This document shows positions 16,322 through 24,973 of a DNA stretch of 64,000 bases, piece after piece. The DNA is taken from assembly GCF_008271365.1 (NCBI RefSeq), contig NZ_CP043430.1, forward strand, positions 434,001 to 498,000, written 5' to 3'. Made by a program: the position numbers and the translations under genes. Numbering within the stretch: the stretch's first letter is position 1; every line of letters starts with the position of its first letter. The notes beneath the pieces are model-generated. The model made no database searches, was not told the origin of the DNA, and saw only the letters and a list, made by a program, of their open reading frames with translations. The DNA comes from Microbacterium sp. 1S1. Lineage in GTDB: Bacteria; Actinomycetota; Actinomycetes; Actinomycetales; Microbacteriaceae.

Positions 16322-17557
16322 TCAGCCCTCGAGCACCACCTTCAGCTGCTCGACGGCCCAGTCCAGCTCCGTCGCCCGGATGACGAGCGGCGGCGCGATG
16401 CGGATGGTCTGCCCGTGCGTGTCCTTCACGAGCACGCCCCGCTCGAGCAGCTTCTCCGCGATCTCACGACCGGTCCCGACGGCGGGATCGATGTCCACGC
16501 CCGCCCACAGTCCGGCGAGGCGCACCGCGGTGACCCCGTGGCCGATCAGCGGCTGCAGGGCCGCATCGAGGTGAGCGCCAAGAGCCCGCGCGCGCTCCTG
16601 GAACTCCCCGGTCTGCAACATCTCGACGACGCGCAGGCCGACGGCCGCCGCAAGCGGATTGCCGCCGAAGGTGGAGCCGTGCTCGCCAGGACGGATGACC
16701 CCCAGCACATCGGCATTCCCCACCACGGCCGACACCGGGAGGATGCCGCCGCCCAGCGCCTTGCCCAGAAGGTAGAGGTCCGGCACGACGCCCTCGCGAT
16801 CGCACGCGAACGTCTCCCCGACCCGTCCGAGTCCGGCCTGGATCTCGTCCGCGATGAACAGCACGTTCTTCTCGTCGCAGATCTCACGGATGCGGCGGAG
16901 GTACCCCTCCGGCGGGATCACGACACCCGCCTCACCCTGGATCGGCTCCACGAGGATGGCAGCCGTGTCGTCCGTGATGGCCGCCGCGATGGCCTCGGCA
17001 TCGCCGTAGGGTACGGCGTCGAAACCCGGTGCGTACGGTCCGAAGTCGTCACGGGCGGTCGGGTCGTCGCTGAAGCCCACGATGGTGGTCGTCCGACCGT
17101 GGAAGTTCCCGGCGGCGACGATGATCCGCGCGTTCCCCTCGGGGATGCCCTTCACGCGGTAGCCCCAGGCGCGGGCGACCTTGATGCCGGTCTCGACCGC
17201 CTCGGCGCCCGTGTTCATCGGCAGCACGAGCTCCTTGCCGGCGAGGGCGGCCAGTGCGGCCGCGAACGGCTCCAGCATGTCGCTCTGGAAGGCGCGGCTG
17301 ACGAGCGTGACCCGGCCGAGCTGCTCCGTCAGCGCCGCGACCAGCGCGGGGTGGCGGTGACCGAAGTTCACGGCGGAATACGCGGCGAGCAGGTCGAGGT
17401 AGCGCCTGCCCTCCACGTCGGTGACCCACGCCCCCTCCCCGCGAGCGATCATCACGGGCAGGGGGTGGTAGTTGTGCGCAACGTGCGGCTCCGCGCCCGC
17501 GCTGGCTCCCTGGGCCTGTCGAACGGTCGACGCGCCCTCCACCTGCTCCAGGGTCAC
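16322..17557 (-). CDS. rocD: Ornithine aminotransferase
   Basis: 411 residues from the GTG at 17557, which overlaps the stop of the upstream gene (GTGA). Class III PLP aminotransferase: NTGAEAVETGIK, VEPIQGEAGV, ADEIQAGLGR (PLP-contacting Asp), LGKALGGG with the Schiff-base Lys, and HGSTFGGNPLA. These are diagnostic of ornithine:2-oxoglutarate aminotransferase, giving glutamate-5-semialdehyde and glutamate. The product cyclises to P5C, a substrate of PutA encoded 3 kb away. Co-translated with the DDAH-like gene, which suggests the two act in sequence on arginine. Confidence 0.92.
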   Translation of the reverse strand: MTLEQVEGASTVRQAQGASAGAEPHVAHNYHPLPVMIARGEGAWVTDVEGRRYLDLLAAYSAVNFGHRHPALVAALTEQLGRVTLVSRAFQSDMLEPFAAALAALAGKELVLPMNTGAEAVETGIKVARAWGYRVKGIPEGNARIIVAAGNFHGRTTTIVGFSDDPTARDDFGPYAPGFDAVPYGDAEAIAAAITDDTAAILVEPIQGEAGVVIPPEGYLRRIREICDEKNVLFIADEIQAGLGRVGETFACDREGVVPDLYLLGKALGGGILPVSAVVGNADVLGVIRPGEHGSTFGGNPLAAAVGLRVVEMLQTGEFQERARALGAHLDAALQPLIGHGVTAVRLAGLWAGVDIDPAVGTGREIAEKLLERGVLVKDTHGQTIRIAPPLVIRATELDWAVEQLKVVLEG

Positions 17558-18432
17558 TTCGCACCTCGCAGCTCGAGCGTGCAGCACTTGATCCCGCCGC
17601 CGCCGAGAAGGAGCTCGGAGAGGTCGACGGTGATCGGGTTGTAGCCGCGCTCGCGCAGCTGCTGCTCGAAGCCCTTCGCCCGGGGGGAGATGATGACGTT
17701 GTAGCCGTCGCTCGACGAGTTGAGGCCGAAGACCGCGCCGTCCTCGTCCGAGACGAGGATCGCGTCGGGGAAGCGCTTCTCCAGCTCGGCACGGCTGGAG
17801 TCGTCGAAGGCACCGGGGAGGTACGCGATGTTCGCCCGCTCCGGGCCGCCGTTCTCCACGCCCTGGACGGGATCGAGCACGGCGATCGCGGTGTCGAGGT
17901 GGTAGAAGCGGGGGTCGGTGAGGTTGAGGGAGACGACCTCCCGGCCGAACACCTCGCCGACCTCGCGATGGCTGTCGCCGGTGGAGCGGAAGCCCGTTCC
18001 GGCGAGGATCACGTCGCCGACGAGCAGGAAGTCGCCCTCGCCCTCGTTGACCTCCTTGGGCAGGACCGTGTCGTAGCCGGCGGCGCGGAACCACTCGGCG
18101 AAGGCCGGGGCCTCGCCCTGCCGCTCGACGAACCGGAACTCCGGCACGTACGCACGGCCGTCGATGAGGAAGCCACCGTTGGCCGTGTAGACCATGTCCG
18201 GATAGCCCGGGAGCGGGTCGATGAGCTCGACCTCGTGGCCGAGCTCGAGGTACAGGTCGTAGAGCTTCTGCCACTGGGCGACGGCATTGGCCGTGTCGGT
18301 CGGGCGCGAAGGCTCCATCCACGGATTGATCGAGTAGTTCACCGTGAAGTGCTCAGGGCGGCACATCAGGTAGTGGCGGCGGTGCGCGGTGCGCGTGGGG
18401 GCGGTGGTGACGGCGGTCTCCGGCGTCGACAT
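17554..18432 (-). CDS. ddaH: DDAH-family amidinohydrolase, arginine-dihydrolase-like
   Basis: 292 residues of the guanidine-modifying pentein fold. EGEGDF, YHLDTAIAVL (catalytic His) and the C-terminal GGGGIKCCTLELR (nucleophile Cys) are intact. Would usually be labelled dimethylargininase. However, it carries INPWM with Asn36 and YTANGG with Asn85; cyanobacterial arginine dihydrolase (ArgZ/AgrE) has Asn residues in equivalent motifs with the same 49-residue spacing, and it converts arginine to ornithine, CO2 and ammonia. Overlap with rocD favours an ornithine-producing role. Start ATG at 18432 has GAGGAGC upstream. Confidence 0.85.
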   Translation of the reverse strand: MSTPETAVTTAPTRTAHRRHYLMCRPEHFTVNYSINPWMEPSRPTDTANAVAQWQKLYDLYLELGHEVELIDPLPGYPDMVYTANGGFLIDGRAYVPEFRFVERQGEAPAFAEWFRAAGYDTVLPKEVNEGEGDFLLVGDVILAGTGFRSTGDSHREVGEVFGREVVSLNLTDPRFYHLDTAIAVLDPVQGVENGGPERANIAYLPGAFDDSSRAELEKRFPDAILVSDEDGAVFGLNSSSDGYNVIISPRAKGFEQQLRERGYNPITVDLSELLLGGGGIKCCTLELRGAK

Positions 18433-18537
18433 GGATGCTCCTCGTGTGAACGGGCGCGGCGGACGCTGTCCAGGGGCCCGGCGGTCCTTCGACCCCCCGC
18501 TCGGACGAGGCGGAGAGGAAGATGCGACTCGGGCACG

Positions 18538-18559
18538 CCGGTGACCATTGTGCCACCGG
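18538..18559 (-). promoter_or_regulatory. Possible ddaH-rocD promoter dyad
   Basis: Arms CCGGTG (18538-18543) and CACCGG (18554-18559) flank an AT-richer centre reading CACAATG on the minus strand, about 110 nt before the ddaH ATG. It could be an operator around the operon's -10 region; evidence is only the dyad and its base composition. Confidence 0.3.
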
Positions 18560-18595
18560 ACCCTGGGCGCCACCAGCATCGGCGCCGCGCGGCGC

Positions 18596-19594
18596 TCAGC
18601 CCTCCCGCTGCGTCACCACGACCTTGCCGACCGTGTGCCCGGATTCCACGTGCGCGAGCGCCGACACGGCCTCCTCGAACGGGTGGGTGCGCTCGATGAC
18701 CGGGACCAGGTGCCCCTCCTCCACGAGCTCGAGCAGCTTCGACAGCACCTCCGGCCGCGGGGTCGCCGCGAGCGACACCACCCGGGGGCCGCCGAGCGAG
18801 AGCGCCGCTGCGCGGATCATCCGGGGCACCGGGCCGAGGACGCGGCCGCCATCGCCCGTCACGAGCACCACGCGGCCGTCGGGGCGCACGAGCCGCTGGA
18901 GCTCGCGGAGCGGGACGCCTCCGGCGATGTCCACGACCGCGTCGAACCCGGCGGACGGCAGTTCCGCCAGCGGAGACGTGCGGTGGTCGAACGTGCGCTC
19001 GGCCCCGAGGCGTTCGAGCAGCAGGGCGTTCTGCGTGCGGCAGGTCGCCCAGACCTCGGCGCCGCGGAGCGCAGCGAGCTGCACGGCGAAGGTCCCGACG
19101 CCCCCGGAAGCACCGATCACGAGGACGCGCTGGGCTCGGTGCCTGAGGCCCACGCGGGCCGCGTCGAGCGCCTGCCACGCAGTGCCTCCGGCGACCGGCA
19201 GACACGCGGCGGCCTCGGCAGTCACATCGGGCGGGATCGGGACGACCCGGTCGGCCGTGATCCGCGCATGGGTCGCGAGGCCCCCTCCGCCCTGCAGCTC
19301 ACCGACGACGAGTTCGCCGAGCTCCGCGTTCACGACATCGGCGCCGACCGCCACGACCGTGCCGGCGACGTCGAGCCCGCGCACCGGGTGCTTCGGTCGG
19401 GTCAGACCGAAGAAGGGACGGACCAGGAGCGGGTCACCGAGGAGCAGCCGCACGTCGCCGGCATTGAGCGCGGTGGCCTGCACGCGCAGTACGACCTCTC
19501 CGCGCCGGGGCCGGGGCAGGGGCACGCGGGTCAGTGACGTACCGGACGCCGGGCCGTACGTCTCCCGTGCCCACGCGGACATCGTCTTGGTCAT
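18596..19594 (-). CDS. Zinc-free MDR oxidoreductase (quinone reductase-like)
   Basis: 332 residues of the medium-chain dehydrogenase/reductase superfamily. GES-type N-terminal domain (VRGLDVAGTVVAVGADV) and an NADPH-binding GASGGVGTFAVQLAALRGAEV motif near residue 150; the catalytic and structural zinc Cys residues of alcohol dehydrogenases are absent. Such enzymes reduce quinones or enones with NADPH. Last gene of a three-gene minus-strand operon with a membrane protein and an XRE regulator; ATG overlaps the regulator stop (ATGA). Confidence 0.88.
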   Translation of the reverse strand: MTKTMSAWARETYGPASGTSLTRVPLPRPRRGEVVLRVQATALNAGDVRLLLGDPLLVRPFFGLTRPKHPVRGLDVAGTVVAVGADVVNAELGELVVGELQGGGGLATHARITADRVVPIPPDVTAEAAACLPVAGGTAWQALDAARVGLRHRAQRVLVIGASGGVGTFAVQLAALRGAEVWATCRTQNALLLERLGAERTFDHRTSPLAELPSAGFDAVVDIAGGVPLRELQRLVRPDGRVVLVTGDGGRVLGPVPRMIRAAALSLGGPRVVSLAATPRPEVLSKLLELVEEGHLVPVIERTHPFEEAVSALAHVESGHTVGKVVVTQREG

Positions 19595-19821
19595 GCGGCA
19601 CCTCCGGGGTCGGTGGGATACGCGAACAGATCGTCGATCCCGACACCGAACGCCCGGGCGATCTGGAACGCGAGCTCGAGAGTCGGCGAGTACCGCTGCT
19701 GCTCGATCGCGATGAGAGTCTGGCGCGTCACGCCGATCGTGCGCGCGAGCTCGGCCTGCGTGAGTCCGGCGCGCTCGCGGTGCACGCGGATGCTGTTGGA
19801 GACGAGGGTGGGCTTGACCAT
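19591..19821 (-). CDS. XRE-family regulator, single HTH domain
   Basis: 76 residues consisting almost wholly of a Cro/CI helix-turn-helix: IRVHRERAGLTQAELARTIG, then VTRQTLIAIEQQRYSPTLEL, ending in IDDLFAYP. This compact type often pairs with a small membrane protein gene and represses the joint promoter. The ATG at 19821 shares one base with the stop of the membrane protein gene. The two TGTCAA/TTGACA dyads before that gene are the likely operators. Confidence 0.9.
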   Translation of the reverse strand: MVKPTLVSNSIRVHRERAGLTQAELARTIGVTRQTLIAIEQQRYSPTLELAFQIARAFGVGIDDLFAYPTDPGGAA

Positions 19822-20255
19822 CAGATCAGTCCCCGACGGTAGGCGATCACGCGGGCGACCCCGCCGACGACCGCCGCCACGAGGAACCCGGCGAACATGG
19901 TGTTCGCGATCCAGAACACGTCGGCGCCGAGACCGCACAGGACGATGACCCCGATGCCGGCGATGGCGACGAAGCCCTGCTCGACGCGGGCTCCCATCCG
20001 GCCGATGTCCCGGTCGCGGACGTCGGAGCGGCCCACGCCGTCCGGGTCCGACATCCCGGCGACGATCCCCCAGACGATGCTCAGGAGGATCGTGGCGACG
20101 ATGCCGCCTCCGATGGTCCACAGCATCAGCGGGAACCAGTCCGTCGCGGTCAGCGGACCGCCGCCGGCCTCCTGCAGCAGCAGCACCACGTAGGCGATCG
20201 CGGCGAGTGGGCTGACGATGAGTCCCGCCCAGACATTCCGCTCCTCGTAGACCAT
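19821..20255 (-). CDS. Four-helix membrane protein, unknown
   Basis: 144 residues with four hydrophobic stretches (about residues 9-27, 43-66, 96-114 and 117-136) and a charged loop in the middle (SDPDGVGRSDVRDRDIGRMG). Inner-membrane protein of unknown function, first gene of an operon with the XRE regulator. The layout resembles known XRE/small-membrane-protein pairs in firmicutes and actinobacteria, in which the membrane protein may sense envelope state; that role is inference. Confidence 0.8.
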   Translation of the reverse strand: MVYEERNVWAGLIVSPLAAIAYVVLLLQEAGGGPLTATDWFPLMLWTIGGGIVATILLSIVWGIVAGMSDPDGVGRSDVRDRDIGRMGARVEQGFVAIAGIGVIVLCGLGADVFWIANTMFAGFLVAAVVGGVARVIAYRRGLI

Positions 20256-20267
20256 GCCGGCCTCCTC

Positions 20268-20287
20268 GTGTCAAAGATTCTTGACAC
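20268..20287. promoter_or_regulatory. XRE operator, copy 1
   Basis: GTGTCAAAGATTCTTGACAC, a near-perfect dyad 13 nt upstream of the membrane protein start. It is the exact reverse complement of copy 2 apart from the outermost base. Confidence 0.7.
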
Positions 20288-20312
20288 GAGAGTACGCCGC
20301 GGACCTCTCGGA

Positions 20313-20331
20313 TGTCAAGAATCTTTGACAC
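20313..20331. promoter_or_regulatory. XRE operator, copy 2
   Basis: TGTCAAGAATCTTTGACAC lies about 44 bp from copy 1 centre to centre, in inverted orientation. Paired sites at four helical turns suggest cooperative binding of the 76-residue XRE protein over the operon promoter. Confidence 0.7.
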
Positions 20332-20364
20332 GCTCCCCGTTCTCCCGGTCCCCCCTTCATTTCC

Positions 20365-20498
20365 CGGGATCAGAAACGCACCCCCACGACCCCGGGAGCG
20401 CGCCTTTTTCCATCCCGCAGCCCTGAGCGCCGCCCCCCCGCTCCACCGCGCGGGATCAGAAACGCACCCGCGTCGGTCCTGGAAGGGACGTTTTCGAG
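20365..20498. repeat. GGGATCAGAAACG repeats and a CGTTTTCGAG motif
   Basis: CGGGATCAGAAACGCACCC occurs at 20365-20383 and 20451-20469, and CGTTTTCGAG at 20489-20498. Both motifs have relatives in opposite orientation at 11.84-12.23 kb. The rest of the 288-bp gap holds the XRE operators; no gene is seen. Confidence 0.7.
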
Positions 20499-20543
20499 CC
20501 GGCACCCGCGGACGCCCGGGAGCCGAGGGGCAGCGGAACCGGG

Positions 20544-23500
20544 TCAGATGACGGAGGCGCTCCAGGGGTCGGGGTTTCCGTAGCGGTGGGCGGTGATCGA
20601 GACGGACTGCTCGTGCACGAACGGGAGGAGCTCGATGCGCGCGGCCGCCGTCACCTCCGCGTCGTACACCGCGAGGTCCGGATCGCCGTCGGTGGCCACG
20701 GCCAACGCCGCGCGCAGGGCCGCCACGGACTCGCGTCCCCCCACGAGCCGCACGCGCTGATGCCGCGGGAGCACCGGCTCGACGCGGTCCCCCGGCACTC
20801 CGTCTCCCTCGGCCACCTGCATCCGCTGGAGCCACTCGTCCTCGGTCTCCAGGAACACCACGGCGTCGAGGTCGCCCAGGGCGTGCCGCACGCCCGCGGG
20901 AAGCCCGACCGGCGTGGACACGACGAAGCCCGCGCCGGCACGCACCCCCGCGATCACGACACGCAGCAGGTCGTTCAGGGCGGCGTCTCCGGTCGCGCGG
21001 ATCTCCACCGGCACGGGTCGGTAGCGGAAGAGGTTGCGCTCGATCTCCAGCCGCGAGACGTCCCGCACCCGTCCGAACTCGCGGTCCCACGCCAGGGCAT
21101 CCGACAGGGCGGACCGCCGGAGCCACTCGAACGCCTCGTACGGGAGGGACGGCTGCGCGGCCTCGATGAGCCCGGTGATCCGGGAGTCGAGCCCGCGCAG
21201 GTGCAGGGTGCTCGACGCCGGGGACCCGTGCTGCGCGCGCCACGACCCGAGTCCGATGAGGTGGTTCGGGCCGCCGGGCTTGGCCCCGGCGCCGACCGAG
21301 GAGCGCTTCCAGCCGCCGAACGGCTGCCGCTGCACGATGGCACCGGTGGTGCCGCGGTTGACGTAGAGATTCCCGGCCTGCACGCGGTCGAGCCAGAAGG
21401 CGAGGTCGTCCGGGTCCTGCGTATGCAGTCCCGCGGTGAGACCGTAGGCGACGGCGTTCTGCAGGTCCACGGCCTTCGCGAGGGTCGGCGCGTACATGAT
21501 GCCGAGCACCGGCCCGAAGAACTCCTCGGTGTGGAAGCGGGAGCCGGACTGGACGCCGACCCGCACACCAGGCCGCCAGAGCCGACCGCTGCCGTCGTCG
21601 GCGGGGTCGAGGGAAGGTTCGATGAGCCACCGCTCGTCGCCCTCGAGCTCGCTGAGCGCCCAGGCCAGCTTGCCCTCGGGTTTCTCGATGACCGGCCCGA
21701 TCTCGGCGAGCGGGTCGGACGGCCAGCCGACCCGGAGCGAGCGCACGGCATCGGCGAGCTGTCGCGCGAAGCGCTGCGAGCGTCCCACCGGACCGACGAG
21801 GATCGCGAGCGACGCCGCGGAGCACTTCTGCCCCGCGTGCCCGAACGCGCTCTTCACGAGGTCGGCGACGGCCAGGTCCAGGTCGGCGGAGGGCGTGATG
21901 ATCATCGCGTTCTTGCCGCTGGTCTCCGCCAGGAGGGGAAGGTCAGGCCGCCAGGACCGGAACAACGCGGCGGTCTCCCACGACCCGGTGAGGATCACCC
22001 GGTCCACCGCCTCGTCCGTGATGAGGGCGCGTCCGAGGTCGCCTTCCTCGATGTCGACCAGAGCGAGGGCCTCACGGGGCACGCCGCCGTCCCACAGCGC
22101 CTCGACGAGCACCGCCGCACACCGCCGCGCCTGCGGGGCCGGCTTGAGGACGACCCCTGAGCCCGCGGCGAGTGCCGCCAGCACCCCGCCGGCCGGGATC
22201 GCGAGGGGGAAGTTCCACGGCGGGGCGACGACGGTCACCCTCGCAGGGACGAACACGGCTCCGGAGATCGCATCGAGCTCGCGGCACGTGGCCGCGTAGT
22301 ACCGGGCGAAGTCGACCGCCTCGCTCACCTCGACATCGGCCTCGGCGAAGACCTTCCCGGTCTCCGCGGCCGCGACCTCGATCAGCTCGCCGCGCCGCGA
22401 CTCGAGCGCCGCCGCCGCCCGTAGTAGCACGTCGGCCCGCTCGGTCGCCGGGCGCGATCCCCAGGCCCCCGCCGCACCCTGCACGCCTCGGACGATGCGG
22501 CTGAGATCGTCGGCATCCTCGACGCGCGCGGCGTCGAGGACATCTCGCCCGGCGGCCGAGTCCGCGAGCCGACCGCGGATCGCCGCCGCCCACTCCCGGT
22601 TCGCAGGAAGGGCGAGATCGGTGTCGGCCGTGTTCGCGAAACCCGGAGCACCCCCGGTGTCCTCCCCCCGCTCGCGCGCCGCATACACGGCGGTCTCGAG
22701 GTAGGCACCGGTGTCGGTGTCGTCGGAGCCACGGGCGATGCCGAGCACGGCCTTCGTGAGGTCCTCTTCCGCGACCGGACCGACGGGCGCGGGCCGTACG
22801 GACTCATGCACAGGTGCGAGCCGGTTCTGCGTCCGCCGTGGGCCGAGGCCGAGGCCGGGGTCGGCTGCCCGATCGAGCGCGTCGAGGAAACGGTCGGCCT
22901 CTCGCGTGAAGAGCGCCTCGTCGTCGTGCAGGTGGAACGCCGCGGAGAGGAAGTTCTCCACAGAGGCGTTCTCCTCCAGCCGCCTCACGAGGTAGCTGAT
23001 GGCCACGTCGAACTCGGCAGGAGCGACGACCGGCACGTACAGCAGCACCGGCCCGACATCGCGCGAGACCGCCCGCACCTGCCCCTGGGCCATGCCGAGG
23101 AGCATCTCGAACTCGACCGCGTCGCGGACGCCACGCTCCCCGGCGAGCAGCCACGCGTGCGCGATGCCGAAGAGATTGTGCCCTGCGACGCCGAGCCGTA
23201 CCGCTGCCGTGCGCTCGGGCTGCAGCGCCCAGTCCAGGCACCGCAGGTAGTTGGCGTCGGTGTCGAGCTTCGTGTCGTAGGGTGCGGGCGTCCAGCCGTG
23301 CAACGTCGCTTCGACGTGCTCCATCGCGAGGTTCGCGCCCTTCACGAGCCGCACCTTGATGCGCGCTCCCCCGTGGATCACGCGGTCCTGCGCCCAGGCC
23401 GTGAGCTCCTGCAGCGCGGGCAGCGCGTCGGGCAGGTAGGCCTGGAGCACGATCCCCGCTTCGAGTCCGGCGAGCCGCTGGTCCTCCAGGAGCCGTGTGA

Positions 23501-24218
23501 AGACGGCGATCGTGAGATCGAGGTCGCGGTACTCCTCCATGTCGAGGTTGATGAAGGTGCCGTCGGCCGCGGCCGTGAGGTACAGCGGGAGCAGCCGCTC
23601 GACGACCCGGTCGACGACCCCGTCGAAGCCCCACATCGAGATGCGGCTGACGATGGCCGAGACCTTGACCGAGACGTAGTCGACGTCGGGACGCCGGATG
23701 AGGTCGTGGATGCCGTCGAGCCGACGCTGCGCCTCCGCCTCCCCGAGCACCGCCTCCCCGAGGAGATTCAGGTTCAAGCGCGACCCGGACTCCCGCAGCT
23801 TCGCGATGGCGGGGCCGAGCTTCGCGGGGCGGGCGTCCACCACGAGGTGCCCGACCATCTCCCGCAGCGCCCGCCGCGCGATCGGGACGACCGGCGCCGG
23901 CAGCACGGGAGCGACACCGCCGCCGAGACGGACGGCGGAGCGCAGGTACCAGGGCAGGAACTCCGGCACGATGGGCGCGATCCGGTGCAGCTGGGCGGCC
24001 GCGGCTGTGAGGCTCTCCGGCCGCATCACGCCGTCGACGAAGCCCAGCGTGAACGGCAGGCCGTTGGCATCGCGGAGGACACCGGCGAGGCGCTCGGCGG
24101 CGGGGTCGACGTCGGCCGCTGCCGCCTCGATCACCCAGCGGCGCGCGAGGTCGACCGCCTGATCGGCGCGGGATGCGGAGGCCTCCGCCTCCGCGGAGGA
24201 TGACGACGACTCTGCCAT
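20544..24218 (-). CDS. putA: Bifunctional proline dehydrogenase / P5C dehydrogenase
   Basis: 1224 residues. The N-terminal half is the FAD-dependent PRODH barrel (VSVKVSAIVSRISMWGFDG, INLDMEEYRDLDLTI, VKGANLAMEHVEA). The ALDH domain spans about residues 560-1010 with PWNFPLAIPAGG, AETSGKNAMI, the nucleophile GQKCSAAS near residue 796 and EEFFGPVLGIM. The C-terminal 200 residues form an extra domain as in long PutA proteins. No DNA-binding ribbon-helix-helix. It oxidises proline through P5C to glutamate at the membrane surface, passing electrons to quinone, and would also consume P5C made by RocD. Confidence 0.93.
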   Translation of the reverse strand: MAESSSSSAEAEASASRADQAVDLARRWVIEAAAADVDPAAERLAGVLRDANGLPFTLGFVDGVMRPESLTAAAAQLHRIAPIVPEFLPWYLRSAVRLGGGVAPVLPAPVVPIARRALREMVGHLVVDARPAKLGPAIAKLRESGSRLNLNLLGEAVLGEAEAQRRLDGIHDLIRRPDVDYVSVKVSAIVSRISMWGFDGVVDRVVERLLPLYLTAAADGTFINLDMEEYRDLDLTIAVFTRLLEDQRLAGLEAGIVLQAYLPDALPALQELTAWAQDRVIHGGARIKVRLVKGANLAMEHVEATLHGWTPAPYDTKLDTDANYLRCLDWALQPERTAAVRLGVAGHNLFGIAHAWLLAGERGVRDAVEFEMLLGMAQGQVRAVSRDVGPVLLYVPVVAPAEFDVAISYLVRRLEENASVENFLSAAFHLHDDEALFTREADRFLDALDRAADPGLGLGPRRTQNRLAPVHESVRPAPVGPVAEEDLTKAVLGIARGSDDTDTGAYLETAVYAARERGEDTGGAPGFANTADTDLALPANREWAAAIRGRLADSAAGRDVLDAARVEDADDLSRIVRGVQGAAGAWGSRPATERADVLLRAAAALESRRGELIEVAAAETGKVFAEADVEVSEAVDFARYYAATCRELDAISGAVFVPARVTVVAPPWNFPLAIPAGGVLAALAAGSGVVLKPAPQARRCAAVLVEALWDGGVPREALALVDIEEGDLGRALITDEAVDRVILTGSWETAALFRSWRPDLPLLAETSGKNAMIITPSADLDLAVADLVKSAFGHAGQKCSAASLAILVGPVGRSQRFARQLADAVRSLRVGWPSDPLAEIGPVIEKPEGKLAWALSELEGDERWLIEPSLDPADDGSGRLWRPGVRVGVQSGSRFHTEEFFGPVLGIMYAPTLAKAVDLQNAVAYGLTAGLHTQDPDDLAFWLDRVQAGNLYVNRGTTGAIVQRQPFGGWKRSSVGAGAKPGGPNHLIGLGSWRAQHGSPASSTLHLRGLDSRITGLIEAAQPSLPYEAFEWLRRSALSDALAWDREFGRVRDVSRLEIERNLFRYRPVPVEIRATGDAALNDLLRVVIAGVRAGAGFVVSTPVGLPAGVRHALGDLDAVVFLETEDEWLQRMQVAEGDGVPGDRVEPVLPRHQRVRLVGGRESVAALRAALAVATDGDPDLAVYDAEVTAAARIELLPFVHEQSVSITAHRYGNPDPWSASVI

Positions 24219-24282
24219 GTGACCACCCTAGGTCTCCGCCCGGCGGATTCGCGGGTGCCCGACCGCGCAGGCCGCAGTCGGG

Positions 24283-24843
24283 TCAGTTCCAGATGCTGGG
24301 GGCGGGGGTGCGCACGGGAGGCAGGGCGGACGCGGCGGCCCAGTCGTGCACCCACGCGTCGATCTCGGGGACTCCCTCCGGCTTGCCGACCGCCGCGAAG
24401 AGCTCCTCGTTGCTGATCGTGCCGCCGGCGCGACGCAGCACGCGGGCCCGCACGATGGCCCTGGCGTAGACCTCGCCGCCCACCACCGCACGGTGCTCCA
24501 GGAACAGCGCCTTGTCGTCGTGCCCGATGAAGCGGGACTGCACCTCGAACCGCTGCCAGAGCTGGAGCGACTTGCGGAAGGTGATCGTCTCGCTCGACAC
24601 GACCGCGTACCAGCCGCGCTCCTTCATCACGTCGAAGAGGCCCGTGCGGATCAGGTGATCCCAGCGGCCGAGGTCGAACAGCGACAGGTAGCGGCCGTTG
24701 TTCATGTGGCGGAGGATGTCGAGGTCGGTGGGGAGGGTGGTGACGGTCACGGTGCCCACGGCGGTCGGGTCGAGGGTCTTGCCCTGCCGCACACGACGAC
24801 GTGCACCGAGGATCACGAGGAGGGTCCGCCAGATCACATTCAC
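24283..24843 (-). CDS. Hot-dog thioesterase-like protein
   Basis: About 186 residues. The motif LDILRHMNNGRYLSLFDLGR is typical of 4-hydroxybenzoyl-CoA thioesterase-like hot-dog enzymes (usually D-x-N-x-H-x-N-N; here the catalytic Asp position is LDILRHMNN). It probably hydrolyses an acyl-CoA or acyl-ACP. An N-terminal hydrophobic stretch (VIWRTLLVILGARRR) suggests membrane association. The GTG at 24843 is preferred; the frame stays open to an ATG at 24951, but that extension has poor coding character and would run into the promoter of the divergent GNAT gene. Confidence 0.75.
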   Translation of the reverse strand: MNVIWRTLLVILGARRRVRQGKTLDPTAVGTVTVTTLPTDLDILRHMNNGRYLSLFDLGRWDHLIRTGLFDVMKERGWYAVVSSETITFRKSLQLWQRFEVQSRFIGHDDKALFLEHRAVVGGEVYARAIVRARVLRRAGGTISNEELFAAVGKPEGVPEIDAWVHDWAAASALPPVRTPAPSIWN

Positions 24844-24961
24844 GAGCACCGATCGTAGCCATCCGCGCACGATGGCTGAACTTCGTTGTCCGAACCCTCC
24901 ATGCCGCCCCGGGGCCTCTCGCACGGTTTCCGTCCGATTTCCGATTTCCACGGACCCGCCG

Positions 24962-24967
24962 TAGAGT
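24962..24967 (+). promoter_or_regulatory. -10 box, leaderless-type start
   Basis: TAGAGT ends 6 nt before the ATG at 24974 and no Shine-Dalgarno sequence intervenes. Confidence 0.6.
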
Positions 24968-24973
24968 CACCGC

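Noticed and set aside
16322..18322. 666-codon frame that seems to fuse rocD with upstream sequence
   Set aside because: The N-terminal 255 codons are a shifted reading of the DDAH-like gene; the GTG at 17557 with GTGA overlap is the true rocD start.
22806..24203. 465-codon frame opposite putA
   Set aside because: Same kind of antisense shadow; PutA motifs on the other strand are unambiguous.
24844..24951. 36-residue N-terminal extension of the thioesterase-like protein
   Set aside because: Poor coding character and it would place the start 23 bp from the divergent GNAT start, over its promoter.
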